This document shows positions 1 to 7,581 of a DNA stretch of 53,393 nucleotides, in pieces; position 1 is the first letter of the stretch, and each line of letters starts with the position of its first letter. The translations under genes were made by a program, and so were the position numbers. Source of the stretch: Xanthomonas arboricola (GTDB taxonomy: Bacteria > Pseudomonadota > Gammaproteobacteria > Xanthomonadales > Xanthomonadaceae); the NCBI RefSeq assembly GCF_003353015.1, contig NZ_QREM01000009.1, forward strand, positions 1,460,314 to 1,513,706. Direction: 5' to 3'. The notes under the pieces are model-generated. The model was given only the letters and a program-made list of their open reading frames with translations. It searched no databases and was not told the origin of the DNA.

Positions 1-13
1 CTTGCAACTACAT

Positions 14-147
14 ACACCGACCATCTCGACAGGTCCTTGCCCGCCCCGCGTCGCGGGACCTTACGCGGCAGGGATGCCGCGTAAGCGCTTACAAGGACGT
101 CCTTGCAGCGTGTTCCGCGATGGTGGGCGGGCAAGGGCCCTGCAGCC
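14..147 (+). repeat. Palindromic MITE-like intergenic element, copy 1
   Basis: This 134-bp stretch recurs in inverted orientation at 42171-42304 with about 12 differences counted by eye and no gaps. The core (35-136) has imperfect terminal inverted repeats of about 24 bp (35-58 against 113-136, CCTTGCCCGCCC... / ...GGGCGGGCAAGG) and an inner hairpin around 64-79 with a GG loop. It has no coding capacity of its own, although short spurious ORFs cross it. It resembles non-autonomous palindromic elements common in Xanthomonas intergenic DNA. No target-site duplication could be established. Confidence 0.8.
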
Positions 148-326
148 GGGCAACCGCCCTGACGCTCTGCAAGACTCCCAGCGCCGGAAAGGACATCCCG
201 CCGATCAGGTCGGTCGTGTCCGGGTGGGTTGCCGTTACGCATTCAATGAACGGCGATTGGTCCACGCGTACACCTGATCGGGGGGACGCGGTCGGCCACC
301 CACCGCGCCGTTAGCCCGGCGCAGCG

Positions 327-1907
327 TTACCGCAACGGCACGTTCAATACCGATGGCGTTGCCACCGGCGAGGTGAACGTCACCGTGCCGCCGCCATCGC
401 TGGCATCGGTATAGCGCGCGTCGTGCGTGTCGATTACCAGCACCAGGCGCTGCCCTGCCGGAATCTCCGCAGCAGCCGCCTGCAGCGGCCAATCCAGCGT
501 CACGGCGCGGCCCGGCGTGGCCCCGCGCAGCGAGTACGGCGCATGCGTGATCAGTTGCGCCACCCCCAATGCATCCATGCGATACAGATACGCGAACAGG
601 CTGAGCGTCGATTGGCTGGGCACCACGGTCACGCGCAGCGATGGACTGCCGGCCAGCCGGCGTGCCGTGTTCGACGGCGCGCCCACCCACACTGCCGCGC
701 CGATGCGATTGACCAACGGAATCGACGTGGTGACCGGCACGCCGATGCCTTGCAACAGACCGCTGACCAGTACCACGCCCGAGTCCGCCAGCGTCGGCAC
801 ATCGGTGGCGATGCGCGATTGCCATCCGCTGGCGGTACCGCCGATCAGGCCGCCGGTGGGGCTGAGCAACCCGGCCGGTGCGGATAGCCCCAGGCGCGTG
901 TTGCCCTGTTGCACCGACGCCCAGTCCGGGTACTCCAGCCATTGCCCCGCGCGCGGCGACAAGCGCACCGGCGCCTCGCCGTCCACGCCGTTGCGCAGCT
1001 GCTTGAGATGGCGATCGAACCAGCGCGTGGTCGCCGTATAGACCTCGTTGGGCAGGCCCAGCGCGCCCGGCAGTTCAGCGGTGGCGTGATCGCCCTGGCT
1101 GAGCAGCAACTGCTTGGGTCCGCGCAGCTGGTTGAAGAACGCGATGGTCTGATTCGGCGGAAACAGCCCGTCGTTGAAGGCGTTGCCCAGCAGCACCGCG
1201 GTGCCCCGCGCATTGAGCGCAGCCACCTCGCTCACCGGGCTGCGCGACGCGGCCTGCGGCAGGAAGCCCTGCACTGCGCCGTCGTAATCGCCAACGGCAA
1301 CCCGTGTACTGATCTGCGCCAGATCCGGGCCGGGGCGTCCGGTCAACGCGCCGGCACCGACCAGGAGTCCAACGCCTTGCTGGCTGACGGTGCGATTGGA
1401 ATACAGCGAGGCTTCCAGATCCGCCCAGCCGCTGAGTGCAGCCACGGCCTTGATGCGCGGATCGCGCTCGGCCGCCAGCAGGCTGATGCCCGCCCCGTAC
1501 GAGATGCCCGACGCTCCGATCGCATTCGGGTTGGCCGGCGTATGCGCCAGCGCCCAGTCGATCACCGCGCTGACGTCTTCCACCGTGTCGGCACCGGCAA
1601 TGTCGATCTGCCCGGCCGAGTCCCAGAACCCGCGCGAGGTATAGCTGACGACCACGTAGCCATCGCTGGCCAGTTGGGTCGCACGGCCGAGGTATTCCAG
1701 GTTCGGCAACGACCAGCTGGCCGGCATCACGATCAGCGGAAACGGCCCGCTGCCCTGCCCCTGCGGCACCAGGACCAGCGCGCCCATCGGCGCGCCATCC
1801 CAACCGGGAATGCGTTCGTAGGTCTTGCTGAAGGCGCCCGCCACTGCCGACGCCGAGGCCACCAGCATCGCCAGTGCGGCGATGCCTCCGATCCAACGCT
1901 TGTTCAT
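327..1907 (-). CDS. Exported alpha/beta hydrolase, CocE/S15 (Xaa-Pro dipeptidyl-peptidase-like) family
   Basis: The 526-aa protein begins with a Sec-type signal peptide (MNKRWIGG..., small-residue region SASAVAG near residue 20). It then has an alpha/beta-hydrolase core with a nucleophile elbow GISYGAG, a probable catalytic Asp in NDGLFPPNQ and a probable catalytic His in QGDHATAE. The C-terminal part (SLRVTVVPSQSTLSLFAYLY onward) looks like the beta-jelly-roll domain of S15/CocE enzymes. ATG at 1907 was chosen because it follows a GGGAGAGA ribosome-binding site and starts the signal peptide; the same frame stays open further upstream only because it crosses a heptamer array. Substrate is unknown (acyl ester or proline peptide). 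It is a single gene downstream of the thiL cluster and separated from it by repeats. Confidence 0.8.
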   Translation of the reverse strand: MNKRWIGGIAALAMLVASASAVAGAFSKTYERIPGWDGAPMGALVLVPQGQGSGPFPLIVMPASWSLPNLEYLGRATQLASDGYVVVSYTSRGFWDSAGQIDIAGADTVEDVSAVIDWALAHTPANPNAIGASGISYGAGISLLAAERDPRIKAVAALSGWADLEASLYSNRTVSQQGVGLLVGAGALTGRPGPDLAQISTRVAVGDYDGAVQGFLPQAASRSPVSEVAALNARGTAVLLGNAFNDGLFPPNQTIAFFNQLRGPKQLLLSQGDHATAELPGALGLPNEVYTATTRWFDRHLKQLRNGVDGEAPVRLSPRAGQWLEYPDWASVQQGNTRLGLSAPAGLLSPTGGLIGGTASGWQSRIATDVPTLADSGVVLVSGLLQGIGVPVTTSIPLVNRIGAAVWVGAPSNTARRLAGSPSLRVTVVPSQSTLSLFAYLYRMDALGVAQLITHAPYSLRGATPGRAVTLDWPLQAAAAEIPAGQRLVLVIDTHDARYTDASDGGGTVTFTSPVATPSVLNVPLR

Positions 1908-2023
1908 GCCGATCTCTCCCACGCAAGGCCAGGCCGGGATGGCCCAGCGGCAACTGCCATGCATCCGTGGTTCGGGGGAGAACGTCACGAACGTACCAGA
2001 CGGTACGGTATGGCTCAAGGGCC

Positions 2024-2160
2024 GGGAATCGGGAATCGGGAATCGGGAATCGGGAATCGGGAATCGGGAATCGGGAATCGGGAATCGGGAATCGGGATTC
2101 GGGATTCGGGATTCGGGATTCGGGATTCGGGAGGCGGGAGGCGGGAGGCGGGAGGCGGGA
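2024..2160. repeat. Block-homogenised heptanucleotide tandem array A
   Basis: Nineteen consecutive 7-bp units plus a partial unit are arranged in three uniform blocks: ten GGGAATC (2024-2093), five GGGATTC (2094-2128) and four GGGAGGC (2129-2156). Every unit keeps GGG followed by four bases, so the plus strand matches the canonical G-quadruplex pattern throughout. Shorter relatives occur at 3268-3363, 9683-9775 and 52500-52527, and a second long array at 14257-14423. Variable copy number between strains is expected from the structure. Confidence 0.9.
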
Positions 2161-2163
2161 GCG

Positions 2164-2183
2164 CGTGTCCGCGATCGCGGACA
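2164..2183. repeat. Perfect 20-bp palindrome next to heptamer array A
   Basis: GTGTCCGCGA is followed immediately by its exact reverse complement TCGCGGACAC with no spacer. It lies directly after the heptamer array, upstream of the hydrolase gene and downstream of thiL. It could be a dimeric protein-binding site or the edge of the repeat element; the sequence does not decide. Confidence 0.6.
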
Positions 2184-2286
2184 CGTGCTGAAGTGCAAGC
2201 CGGCGGGCGCCATCGTGTGGCCGATCCCGACCCGCAGACTTGGCTGCGATTCAGCACGCCCGCACAACGCCTCCTGCGCGAACCGC

Positions 2287-3261
2287 TCAGCCCACGAAGT
2301 GTTGATATCCGCGCTGCGGCGGCTGCCACGGCTTGCCGTCGGCGTCGTGGACCACCACGCCCGGCGTGGCCACGATCCGGCCGATGCGCGTCACCGCGAC
2401 TGCGGCGAAGTCCATCGCCTGCAGCACCGCCTCGCGGTGTTGCACGGGCGCGGTAAAGCACAGCTCGTAGTCGTCGCCGCCGCCGAGTTGCCAGCCGATG
2501 CATTGCAGCGCGCTGGTCCCGGCGCTGCGCGGCATCGCCGGCAATGCCGTCAGCGCCAGCTGCGCGCCCACCCCGCTGCGCTCGCACAGATGCCCCAGAT
2601 CGGCCAGCAAGCCGTCGGAGACATCCACACAGGCATGCGCAAGCCCGCGCAGGCGCAGCCCGGCCTGCACGCGCGGCTGCGGGCGCAGCAGGCGGCCGCG
2701 CCACTGCTCGTGCACCGGATCGGCCGCCGCGCAGGTCACGTCCAGCTGGCCGGCCTGCCACAGCGACAACGCCGCGGCCGCCTCGCCCGGCGTACCGGTC
2801 ACCCACACATCGTCGCCCACACGCGCCCCATCGCGACGCAACGCCGCACCCGGCGGCAGGCTGCCGATCGCGGTCACCGCGCACGACAACGGCCCGCGCG
2901 TGGTGTCGCCACCGACCAGTGCGATGTCGTGCGCGTCGGCCAGTGCAAAGAAGCCATCGGCGAACGCCTCGACCCAGTCGGCATCGTCGTGCGGCAACGA
3001 CAGCGACAAGGTGCACCAGCGCGGCTGCGCACCCATCGCGGCCAGATCGGACAGATTGACCGCCAGCGTCTTCCAGCCCAGATCCTCGGCACGCGTCTCG
3101 TGCGGAAAATGCACGCCGGCATTGAGCGTATCGGCGGTGATCGCCAGCTGCTCGCCCGGCGGCGGCTGCAGCAACGCCGCATCGTCGCCAATGCCCAACG
3201 GCACATCCGCACGCGCCGCAATGCGCGCGCGCAAGCGGGCAATTAGATCGAATTCGGGCAT
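2287..3261 (-). CDS. thiL: Thiamine-monophosphate kinase ThiL
   Basis: The 324-aa protein matches ThiL, the cytoplasmic enzyme that converts thiamine phosphate plus ATP to thiamine pyrophosphate. Visible family motifs are GIGDDAALL near residue 22 (Mg-phosphate binding), MGAQPRW, GGDTTRGP, DVSDGLLADLGHL and GGGDDYELCF. It is the last gene of the ribE-ribBA-ribH-nusB-thiL run, an arrangement common in proteobacteria. About 110 bp containing a heptamer hairpin separates it from nusB. It would complete cofactor synthesis for thiamine salvaged by the transporter unit at 37-42 kb if that unit does import thiamine. Confidence 0.96.
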   Translation of the reverse strand: MPEFDLIARLRARIAARADVPLGIGDDAALLQPPPGEQLAITADTLNAGVHFPHETRAEDLGWKTLAVNLSDLAAMGAQPRWCTLSLSLPHDDADWVEAFADGFFALADAHDIALVGGDTTRGPLSCAVTAIGSLPPGAALRRDGARVGDDVWVTGTPGEAAAALSLWQAGQLDVTCAAADPVHEQWRGRLLRPQPRVQAGLRLRGLAHACVDVSDGLLADLGHLCERSGVGAQLALTALPAMPRSAGTSALQCIGWQLGGGDDYELCFTAPVQHREAVLQAMDFAAVAVTRIGRIVATPGVVVHDADGKPWQPPQRGYQHFVG

Positions 3262-3267
3262 GGGGAC

Positions 3268-3363
3268 GGGAATCGGGAGAAGGGAATCGGGAATCGCAAA
3301 AGCGCGTCAGGAGATATCGGAAACGGTGTTCTTACGATTCCCCATTCCCGGCTCCCCATTCCC
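3268..3363. repeat. Heptamer element in inverted (hairpin) form between nusB and thiL
   Basis: GGGAATC-type units at 3268-3297 face complementary GATTCCC/CATTCCC units at 3336-3363 across a spacer of about 40 bases. The two arms can pair into a long imperfect hairpin in the nusB-thiL transcript. It belongs to the same sequence family as the tandem arrays at 2024 and 14257. Confidence 0.7.
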
Positions 3364-3371
3364 GCGGCGCC

Positions 3372-3851
3372 TCAGGCGCCGCCGGTGCCCGACTCCACCT
3401 TGCGCCACTCCACCGAGGCGCGATCCAGCACGCCGTTGACGTAGGTGTGGCCGTGCTCGGAGCCGAAGCGCTTGGCGGTTTCGATCGCTTCGTTGATGAC
3501 CACGCGGTACGGCACGTCCTGGCGATACAGCAGTTCATAGGCCGCCAGGCGCAGCACCGCACGTTCGATCGCGTCGACCTCTTCCACGCCGCGATCCAGA
3601 TACGGGGTCAGCGCGGTATCCAGCTCGGCGCGGTTGCTCAGCACGCCTTCGACCAGGTTTTCGAAATAGGCCAGATCGGCCACTTCGTGCGCCTGCTCGT
3701 GCGCAAACTGGGAGATCACCTGCTTGGCGAACCCGCCGGAAATCTGCCAGGCATACACCGCCTGCAAGGCACGCCGACGCGCGCGCGAACGCAGCACCGG
3801 ATCGATGCCGTCGCGACGGACGTGGCGGGCATGTCCACCGGACTTGCTCAT
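3372..3851 (-). CDS. nusB: Transcription antitermination factor NusB
   Basis: The 159-aa protein is NusB, which with NusE (S10) binds boxA RNA in rRNA antitermination complexes. Seen directly: an Arg-rich N-terminus ([16 protein letters not shown]), and the family C-terminal region [20 protein letters not shown] followed by [24 protein letters not shown]. The ATG at 3851 overlaps the ribH stop by four bases (ATGA), so translation is probably coupled to ribH. A longer upstream frame overlapping ribH was rejected. Confidence 0.96.
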   Translation of the reverse strand: MSKSGGHARHVRRDGIDPVLRSRARRRALQAVYAWQISGGFAKQVISQFAHEQAHEVADLAYFENLVEGVLSNRAELDTALTPYLDRGVEEVDAIERAVLRLAAYELLYRQDVPYRVVINEAIETAKRFGSEHGHTYVNGVLDRASVEWRKVESGTGGA

Positions 3852-4312
3852 GGCAACAACTCCATCAAATTGACCAGTTCCAATGCCGCAAGCGCGCATT
3901 CCTCGCCCTTGTTGCCATGGCTGCCGCCGGCACGCGCCTCGGCATCTTCCACCCGCTCGACCGCCAGCACGCCGTTGAGCACCGGCACGCCGGTCTGCAA
4001 CTGCACGCTCATCAGGCCTTCGGCGCACAGGTCGGCGACGTGTTCGTAATGGCGGGTGTCGCCGCGGATCACGCAGCCCAGCGCGATGATCGCCGCATGC
4101 TGGCCGGATTGTCCCAGGCGGTTGGCCGCGATCGGAATTTCCCAGGCGCCCGGCACGCGGACCACGTCGATGGCGTCCTCGCCGATGCCGTTGCCGGCCA
4201 GGCTCTGGCGCGCACCGGTGACCAGCGCGTCGGTGATGCGGGCATTCCAGCGGCTGGCGATGATCGCAAAGCGCGCGGTGGTGGGGCGGAGATCGCCTTC
4301 GTAGTGGGTCAT
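3848..4312 (-). CDS. ribH: 6,7-dimethyl-8-ribityllumazine synthase RibH
   Basis: The 154-aa protein condenses 5-amino-6-ribitylamino-uracil with dihydroxybutanone phosphate to lumazine, the penultimate step of riboflavin synthesis. Family motifs seen: [46 protein letters not shown] (phosphate site and catalytic His), [11 protein letters not shown] and the C-terminal GNKGEECA. I chose ATG 4312; an in-frame TTG lies 12 bases upstream (4324) and is less likely. It lies between ribBA and nusB, overlapping nusB by four bases. Confidence 0.96.
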   Translation of the reverse strand: MTHYEGDLRPTTARFAIIASRWNARITDALVTGARQSLAGNGIGEDAIDVVRVPGAWEIPIAANRLGQSGQHAAIIALGCVIRGDTRHYEHVADLCAEGLMSVQLQTGVPVLNGVLAVERVEDAEARAGGSHGNKGEECALAALELVNLMELLP

Positions 4313-4479
4313 GCGGGTCGGCAACTCGAGGGGGCGGCAAGTTTAACAGCTGCCGGGGCCTGGCCCCTGCTGATGGGTGCCGGCCGGGGCGCCGAAGCAG
4401 GCCCGGCCACGTCTGCAACAGGCTGCGGGCGCACAGCAGCGGCTGGCGCAGCCGCAGGCCGGCGTGGTCGTTGCGCAAC

Positions 4480-4518
4480 CACCGCAGGAACCGCTCGACC
4501 GACACGGTTCCTGCGGTG
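4480..4518. other. Strong inverted repeat in the ribBA-ribH spacer
   Basis: CACCGCAGGAACCG (4480-4493) is followed after an 11-base loop by its exact complement CGGTTCCTGCGGTG (4505-4518). The 14-bp stem sits in the 250-bp gap between ribBA and ribH. There is no U tract on the minus strand, so it is more likely an mRNA-stability or processing hairpin than an intrinsic terminator. Confidence 0.6.
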
Positions 4519-4564
4519 CGTGTGGCAACGACCGGAGCGCCGACGCCAGGCCGCCGGCCCTGCG

Positions 4565-5704
4565 TCAGGGCAGCGCGGCAACCGGCACCGAGCGCACGCC
4601 TTCGCCGGGATGGCATTCCAGGTACTCCACCACCTCCAGCCCGAACCCGGCCAGGCCCACCTGACGGCGCGGCGTGCCCAGCACGCGCAACTTGCCCAGG
4701 CCCAGCTCGGCCAGGATCTGCGCGCCGGCGCCATTACGCCGCCACTGGCTGACGTCCTTGGCGTTGGTGGCCGCTTCCGGTTGCTGGCGCAGCCGCGCCA
4801 GCAGGGATTCGCTGTCGCGCGGCGCCGACAGCACCACCATCACGCCCTGCCCTTCGGCGGCGATCGCACGCAGCGCATCGGTGGCCGCCACGCCGAAGTC
4901 GTCGCGCTGCCAGTGCAGCAGATCGGCCAGCGGGTTTTCCACCTGCACGCGCACCAGCGTCGGGGTGGCCGGATCGGGCGTGCCGCGCACCAGCGCAAAA
5001 TGCAGGTCGTGCGCAATGCGGTCGCGGTAGGTCACCAATTGAAACGCACCGAACTCGGTGCTGATCTCGCGCGCGTCCACACGCTCGACGGTGTGCTCGT
5101 TGGCCAGGCGATAGGCGATCAGATCGGCGATCGACCCCATCTTCAACCCGTGCTCGCGCGCGAACACTTCCAGCTGCGGGCGCCGCGCCATGCTGCCGTC
5201 CGGGTTGAGCACTTCCACCAGCACGCCGGCCGGCTCCAGTCCGGCCAGCATCGGCAGGTCGCTGGCCGCTTCGGTGTGGCCGGCGCGGGTCAGCACGCCG
5301 CCGGGCTGCGAGATCAACGGGAAGATATGCCCCGGCTGGCTCAGGTCCTGCGGCTTGGCATCCGGCCGCACCGCGGTGCGGACCGTGTGCGCACGGTCGT
5401 AGGCGGAGATGCCGGTGGTCACGCCCTCGGCCGCCTCGATGCTGACGGTGAAGTTGGTCTGGAACTGCGCGGTGTTGTTGCGCACCATCGGTGCCAGGCC
5501 CAGCTGCGCGCAGCGTTCGCGGGTCAGCGACAGGCACACCAGCCCACGCGCGTGGGTCACCATGAAATTGATGTCCGACGGCTTGACCAGCTCGGCGGCC
5601 ATGATCAGGTCGCCTTCGTTCTCGCGGTCTTCGTCATCGACGATCACCACCATGCGACCGGCGCGCAGTTCCTCGATCAATTCCGGAACAGGGGCGAAGT
5701 TCAT
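4565..5704 (-). CDS. ribBA: 3,4-dihydroxy-2-butanone 4-phosphate synthase with degenerate RibA-like domain
   Basis: Of 379 aa, residues 1 to about 205 are a complete RibB domain that makes dihydroxybutanone phosphate from ribulose 5-phosphate: the acidic active-site loop DDEDRENEGDLI near residue 24, THARGLVCLSL, and RAGHTEAASDL. The C-terminal half is related to GTP cyclohydrolase II but has no Cys-containing zinc motif (no SECLTGD...RCDCG equivalent), so cyclohydrolase activity is unlikely and a separate RibA is expected elsewhere. The start overlaps the ribE stop by four bases (ATGA). Naming as ribBA, ribB or ribBX is a convention; only RibB function is well supported. Confidence 0.93.
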   Translation of the reverse strand: MNFAPVPELIEELRAGRMVVIVDDEDRENEGDLIMAAELVKPSDINFMVTHARGLVCLSLTRERCAQLGLAPMVRNNTAQFQTNFTVSIEAAEGVTTGISAYDRAHTVRTAVRPDAKPQDLSQPGHIFPLISQPGGVLTRAGHTEAASDLPMLAGLEPAGVLVEVLNPDGSMARRPQLEVFAREHGLKMGSIADLIAYRLANEHTVERVDAREISTEFGAFQLVTYRDRIAHDLHFALVRGTPDPATPTLVRVQVENPLADLLHWQRDDFGVAATDALRAIAAEGQGVMVVLSAPRDSESLLARLRQQPEAATNAKDVSQWRRNGAGAQILAELGLGKLRVLGTPRRQVGLAGFGLEVVEYLECHPGEGVRSVPVAALP

Positions 5705-6303
5705 GCCGCACCCCGCGTGCCGAGCAGGCGTTCGACGTAGCGCGCCACCAGATCGATCTCCAGATTCACCGCCGCGCCGACCGCCGTCCGCGCAAACGCG
5801 GTGTTGGCCACCGTGTGCGGAATCAACGCCACCTCGAAGCCGTCCTCGTCCACTTCGTTGACGGTCAGGCTGACCCCGTCCACGCAGATCGAGCCCTTCT
5901 TGGCGACATAGCGCAACACCGAAGGCGGGGCGGCAAACCGCCAGCGCTGCGCGCGTGCATCGTCATGCACCGACTGCACCTGGCCCAGGCCGTCGACATG
6001 GCCGCTGACCAGATGCCCGCCGAGGCGGTCGGTCGGGCGCATCGCGCGTTCCAGATTGAGCAGCGCGCCTTCCGGCAGCGCGCCCAGCGTGGTCAGCGAC
6101 AGGGTTTCGGTGGACGCATCGGCCTGGAAGCTGCCGGCATCGAACGCAATCACGGTCAGGCACACGCCGTTGACCGCGATGCTCTCGCCCAGTTGCACAG
6201 AGTCGAATGGCAGGTTGCCGGTGGCGAAGGTGAAACGCACATCGCCGCCTTGCGGCTGGCGCGCTGCCAGATGGCCGACGCCTTCGATGATTCCGGTAAA
6301 CAT
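5701..6303 (-). CDS. ribE: Riboflavin synthase alpha chain
   Basis: The 200-aa protein begins MFTGIIEGVG, the signature N-terminus of riboflavin synthase, which dismutates two lumazines to riboflavin. It has the two-fold internal duplication of the family: GESIAVNGVCLTV in the first half and KGSICVDGVSLTVNEV in the second, with GGHLVSGHVDG between. ATG 6303 follows a G-rich Shine-Dalgarno (GGGGGTG). It is the first gene after the FMN riboswitch and so heads the ribE-ribBA-ribH-nusB-thiL transcript. Some schemes call this gene ribC. Confidence 0.96.
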   Translation of the reverse strand: MFTGIIEGVGHLAARQPQGGDVRFTFATGNLPFDSVQLGESIAVNGVCLTVIAFDAGSFQADASTETLSLTTLGALPEGALLNLERAMRPTDRLGGHLVSGHVDGLGQVQSVHDDARAQRWRFAAPPSVLRYVAKKGSICVDGVSLTVNEVDEDGFEVALIPHTVANTAFARTAVGAAVNLEIDLVARYVERLLGTRGAA

Positions 6304-6468
6304 CAGCACACCCCCGTCTTTGATGACGACAGCGCGGACGCAGTGCGGTGGAAGATCGCGACGCAGCGCGACGGGTAACGCAGGGACATAGTCGTTTCTC
6401 GCAGGAGTTGAGCGAAAAACGCCACAAGGCAAACAGGCGCGCGCACAGCCGCAAGGCTGCGCGTTGGC

Positions 6469-6640
6469 CGTCTTCTTTCATCCGGACTATACCGTCGGCC
6501 CCGGCATCGCACCGGATCTGCTGACCTTGCGTCGCGGGGGTTGGCGTGGATCCGCTCAACTCCGATGCGCAAGCGCTCGCGGGCTCGCATGCTTGCGCAT
6601 GCCTACCGCCGGTGGGGAATCGCACCCCGCCCTGAAGACG
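6469..6640 (-). promoter_or_regulatory. FMN riboswitch (RFN element) controlling ribE
   Basis: Read on the minus strand, the element starts with a P1 arm CGTCTTC (6640-6634) and the conserved AGGGCGGGGTGCGATTCCCC, then ACCGGCGGTA, GAGCCCGCGAGCG, GATCCGGTGCGATGCCGG, GCCGACGGTATAGTCCGGAT and closes with GAAAGAAGACG (6475-6469), which pairs with the first arm. These are the hallmark conserved blocks of the FMN aptamer. It lies 165 bases before ribE. The family normally turns riboflavin genes off when FMN binds. Only the genes from ribE onward are downstream; ribD lies on the far side of the Ax21-family gene. Confidence 0.96.
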
Positions 6641-6861
6641 TTCGTGAGTACCGGCGAACCGGCATGCAAAGTCTAGCAGGGCCCATCGGCGCGATGGCTG
6701 AGCGTCAGCTGAGGCTGGCGGGACACTGCGTCGCGTCGGGACCCGCCCCATCGCCAGGATTGTGAAGAATATGTTAATTTAGCCACCGCGACGGGAGACG
6801 TCGCGTTTTCCCTCCCGCAACGGGACGGAGACACGGACATCAATTCGGAGAGAGACATCCA

Positions 6862-7485
6862 ATGCGTAACACCCTGATCCTGGCTGCCCTGCTGGCCGCC
6901 GCACCGTTTGCCGCATCGGCCGAAGGCCTGAGCTATTCCTACGTCGAAGGCGGCTGGAACCGGACCGAAATCAACGTCAACGATGCGTCCGACGACATCG
7001 ACGGCGGCTACATCCGCGGCTCCTGGCAGATTGCCCAGCCGACCTACCTGCTGGCCAGCTACGAGCGTGCCACCAAGGACTACAACCTCGGCAGCGGCTT
7101 CGTGATCGACGGCACCCTGCAGCAGGCCACGCTGGGGATCGGCTACCGCCAGGAAATGACCGAGCGCGTCGAGTTCACCGCCGACATCAGCGTGCTGCGC
7201 ACCAAGATCGAATCCGACCTGCGCCTGCGCGGTCGCTCGATCGACAACGCGTCCGACTCGACCAACCTGGGCTTTGCCAACCTGGGCCTGCGCGGCAAGC
7301 CCTCGCCGCGCACCGAAGCCTGGATCAAGGCCGGCTACATCGACGGCAGCGACGTGGACGAAGGCGAATTCGTCGGCACCCTGGGCGGCCAGGTCAACTT
7401 CACCCGCACCTGGGGCCTGGTTGCCGAAGCGCAGTTCGTCGACAACGCCAACCAGTACAAGGCGGGCGTGCGCGCAAGCTTCTGA
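6862..7485 (+). CDS. Ax21-family outer-membrane beta-barrel protein
   Basis: The 207-aa protein has a classical signal peptide (MRNTLILAALLAAAPFAASA, cut before EGLSYSY) and a mature part made of alternating beta-strand segments ending in ...VRASF, the terminal Phe expected by the Bam machinery. The start of the mature protein, EGLSYSYVEGGW, is typical of the Ax21 family of Xanthomonadaceae. A good ribosome-binding site (GGAGAGAGA) precedes ATG 6862 and an intrinsic terminator follows the stop. It is transcribed against its neighbours, divergent from ribE and convergent with ribD. The once-proposed role of Ax21 as an immune elicitor and quorum signal was retracted; I claim only an outer-membrane protein. 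Confidence 0.85.
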   Translation: MRNTLILAALLAAAPFAASAEGLSYSYVEGGWNRTEINVNDASDDIDGGYIRGSWQIAQPTYLLASYERATKDYNLGSGFVIDGTLQQATLGIGYRQEMTERVEFTADISVLRTKIESDLRLRGRSIDNASDSTNLGFANLGLRGKPSPRTEAWIKAGYIDGSDVDEGEFVGTLGGQVNFTRTWGLVAEAQFVDNANQYKAGVRASF

Positions 7486-7506
7486 CCGGCGCGCCGCAGA
7501 TGCACG

Positions 7507-7531
7507 AAGGCCCCGCATGCGGGGCCTTTTT
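7507..7531 (+). terminator. Intrinsic terminator of the Ax21-family gene
   Basis: AAGGCCCCGC and GCGGGGCCTT form a 10-bp perfect stem with a two-base loop, followed by a T run. It lies 22 bases past the stop codon. It could also act on ribD transcription from the opposite side, since ribD ends at 7582. Confidence 0.85.
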
Positions 7532-7581
7532 CATGCGCGCAACCACACGCCCGCGCGGCATCGGGCAAGGCCGTGCAGTGC

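Larger units (their letters stand above)
1908..2286. other. Intergenic region between thiL and the hydrolase gene
   Basis: This 379-bp gap holds the leader of the hydrolase gene (ribosome-binding site at about 1911-1920 on the minus strand), the heptamer array at 2024-2160 and a perfect 20-bp palindrome at 2164-2183. I see no gene and no clear terminator for thiL. Confidence 0.7.

Noticed and set aside
2..277. Small ORFs inside the palindromic element
   Set aside because: They follow the inverted repeats, have no ribosome-binding site or homology that I recognise, and exist only because of base composition.
2024..2160. CRISPR array
   Set aside because: Units of seven bases are directly joined with no spacers, and there are no cas genes in the window.
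1908..2267. Longer start of the hydrolase gene (646 residues)
   Set aside because: The extension is translated heptamer repeat (periodic DSRFPIP-like residues) and places the signal peptide internally. ATG 1907 has a ribosome-binding site.
3852..4616. N-terminally extended NusB (414 residues)
   Set aside because: The extension overlaps ribH in another frame; NusB from 3851 has the normal length.
6413..6440. Intrinsic terminator of the FMN riboswitch
   Set aside because: On the minus strand a CGCC/GGCG stem precedes TTTTT, but four base pairs with a 12-base loop is too weak to list as a terminator. Control at translation is equally possible.
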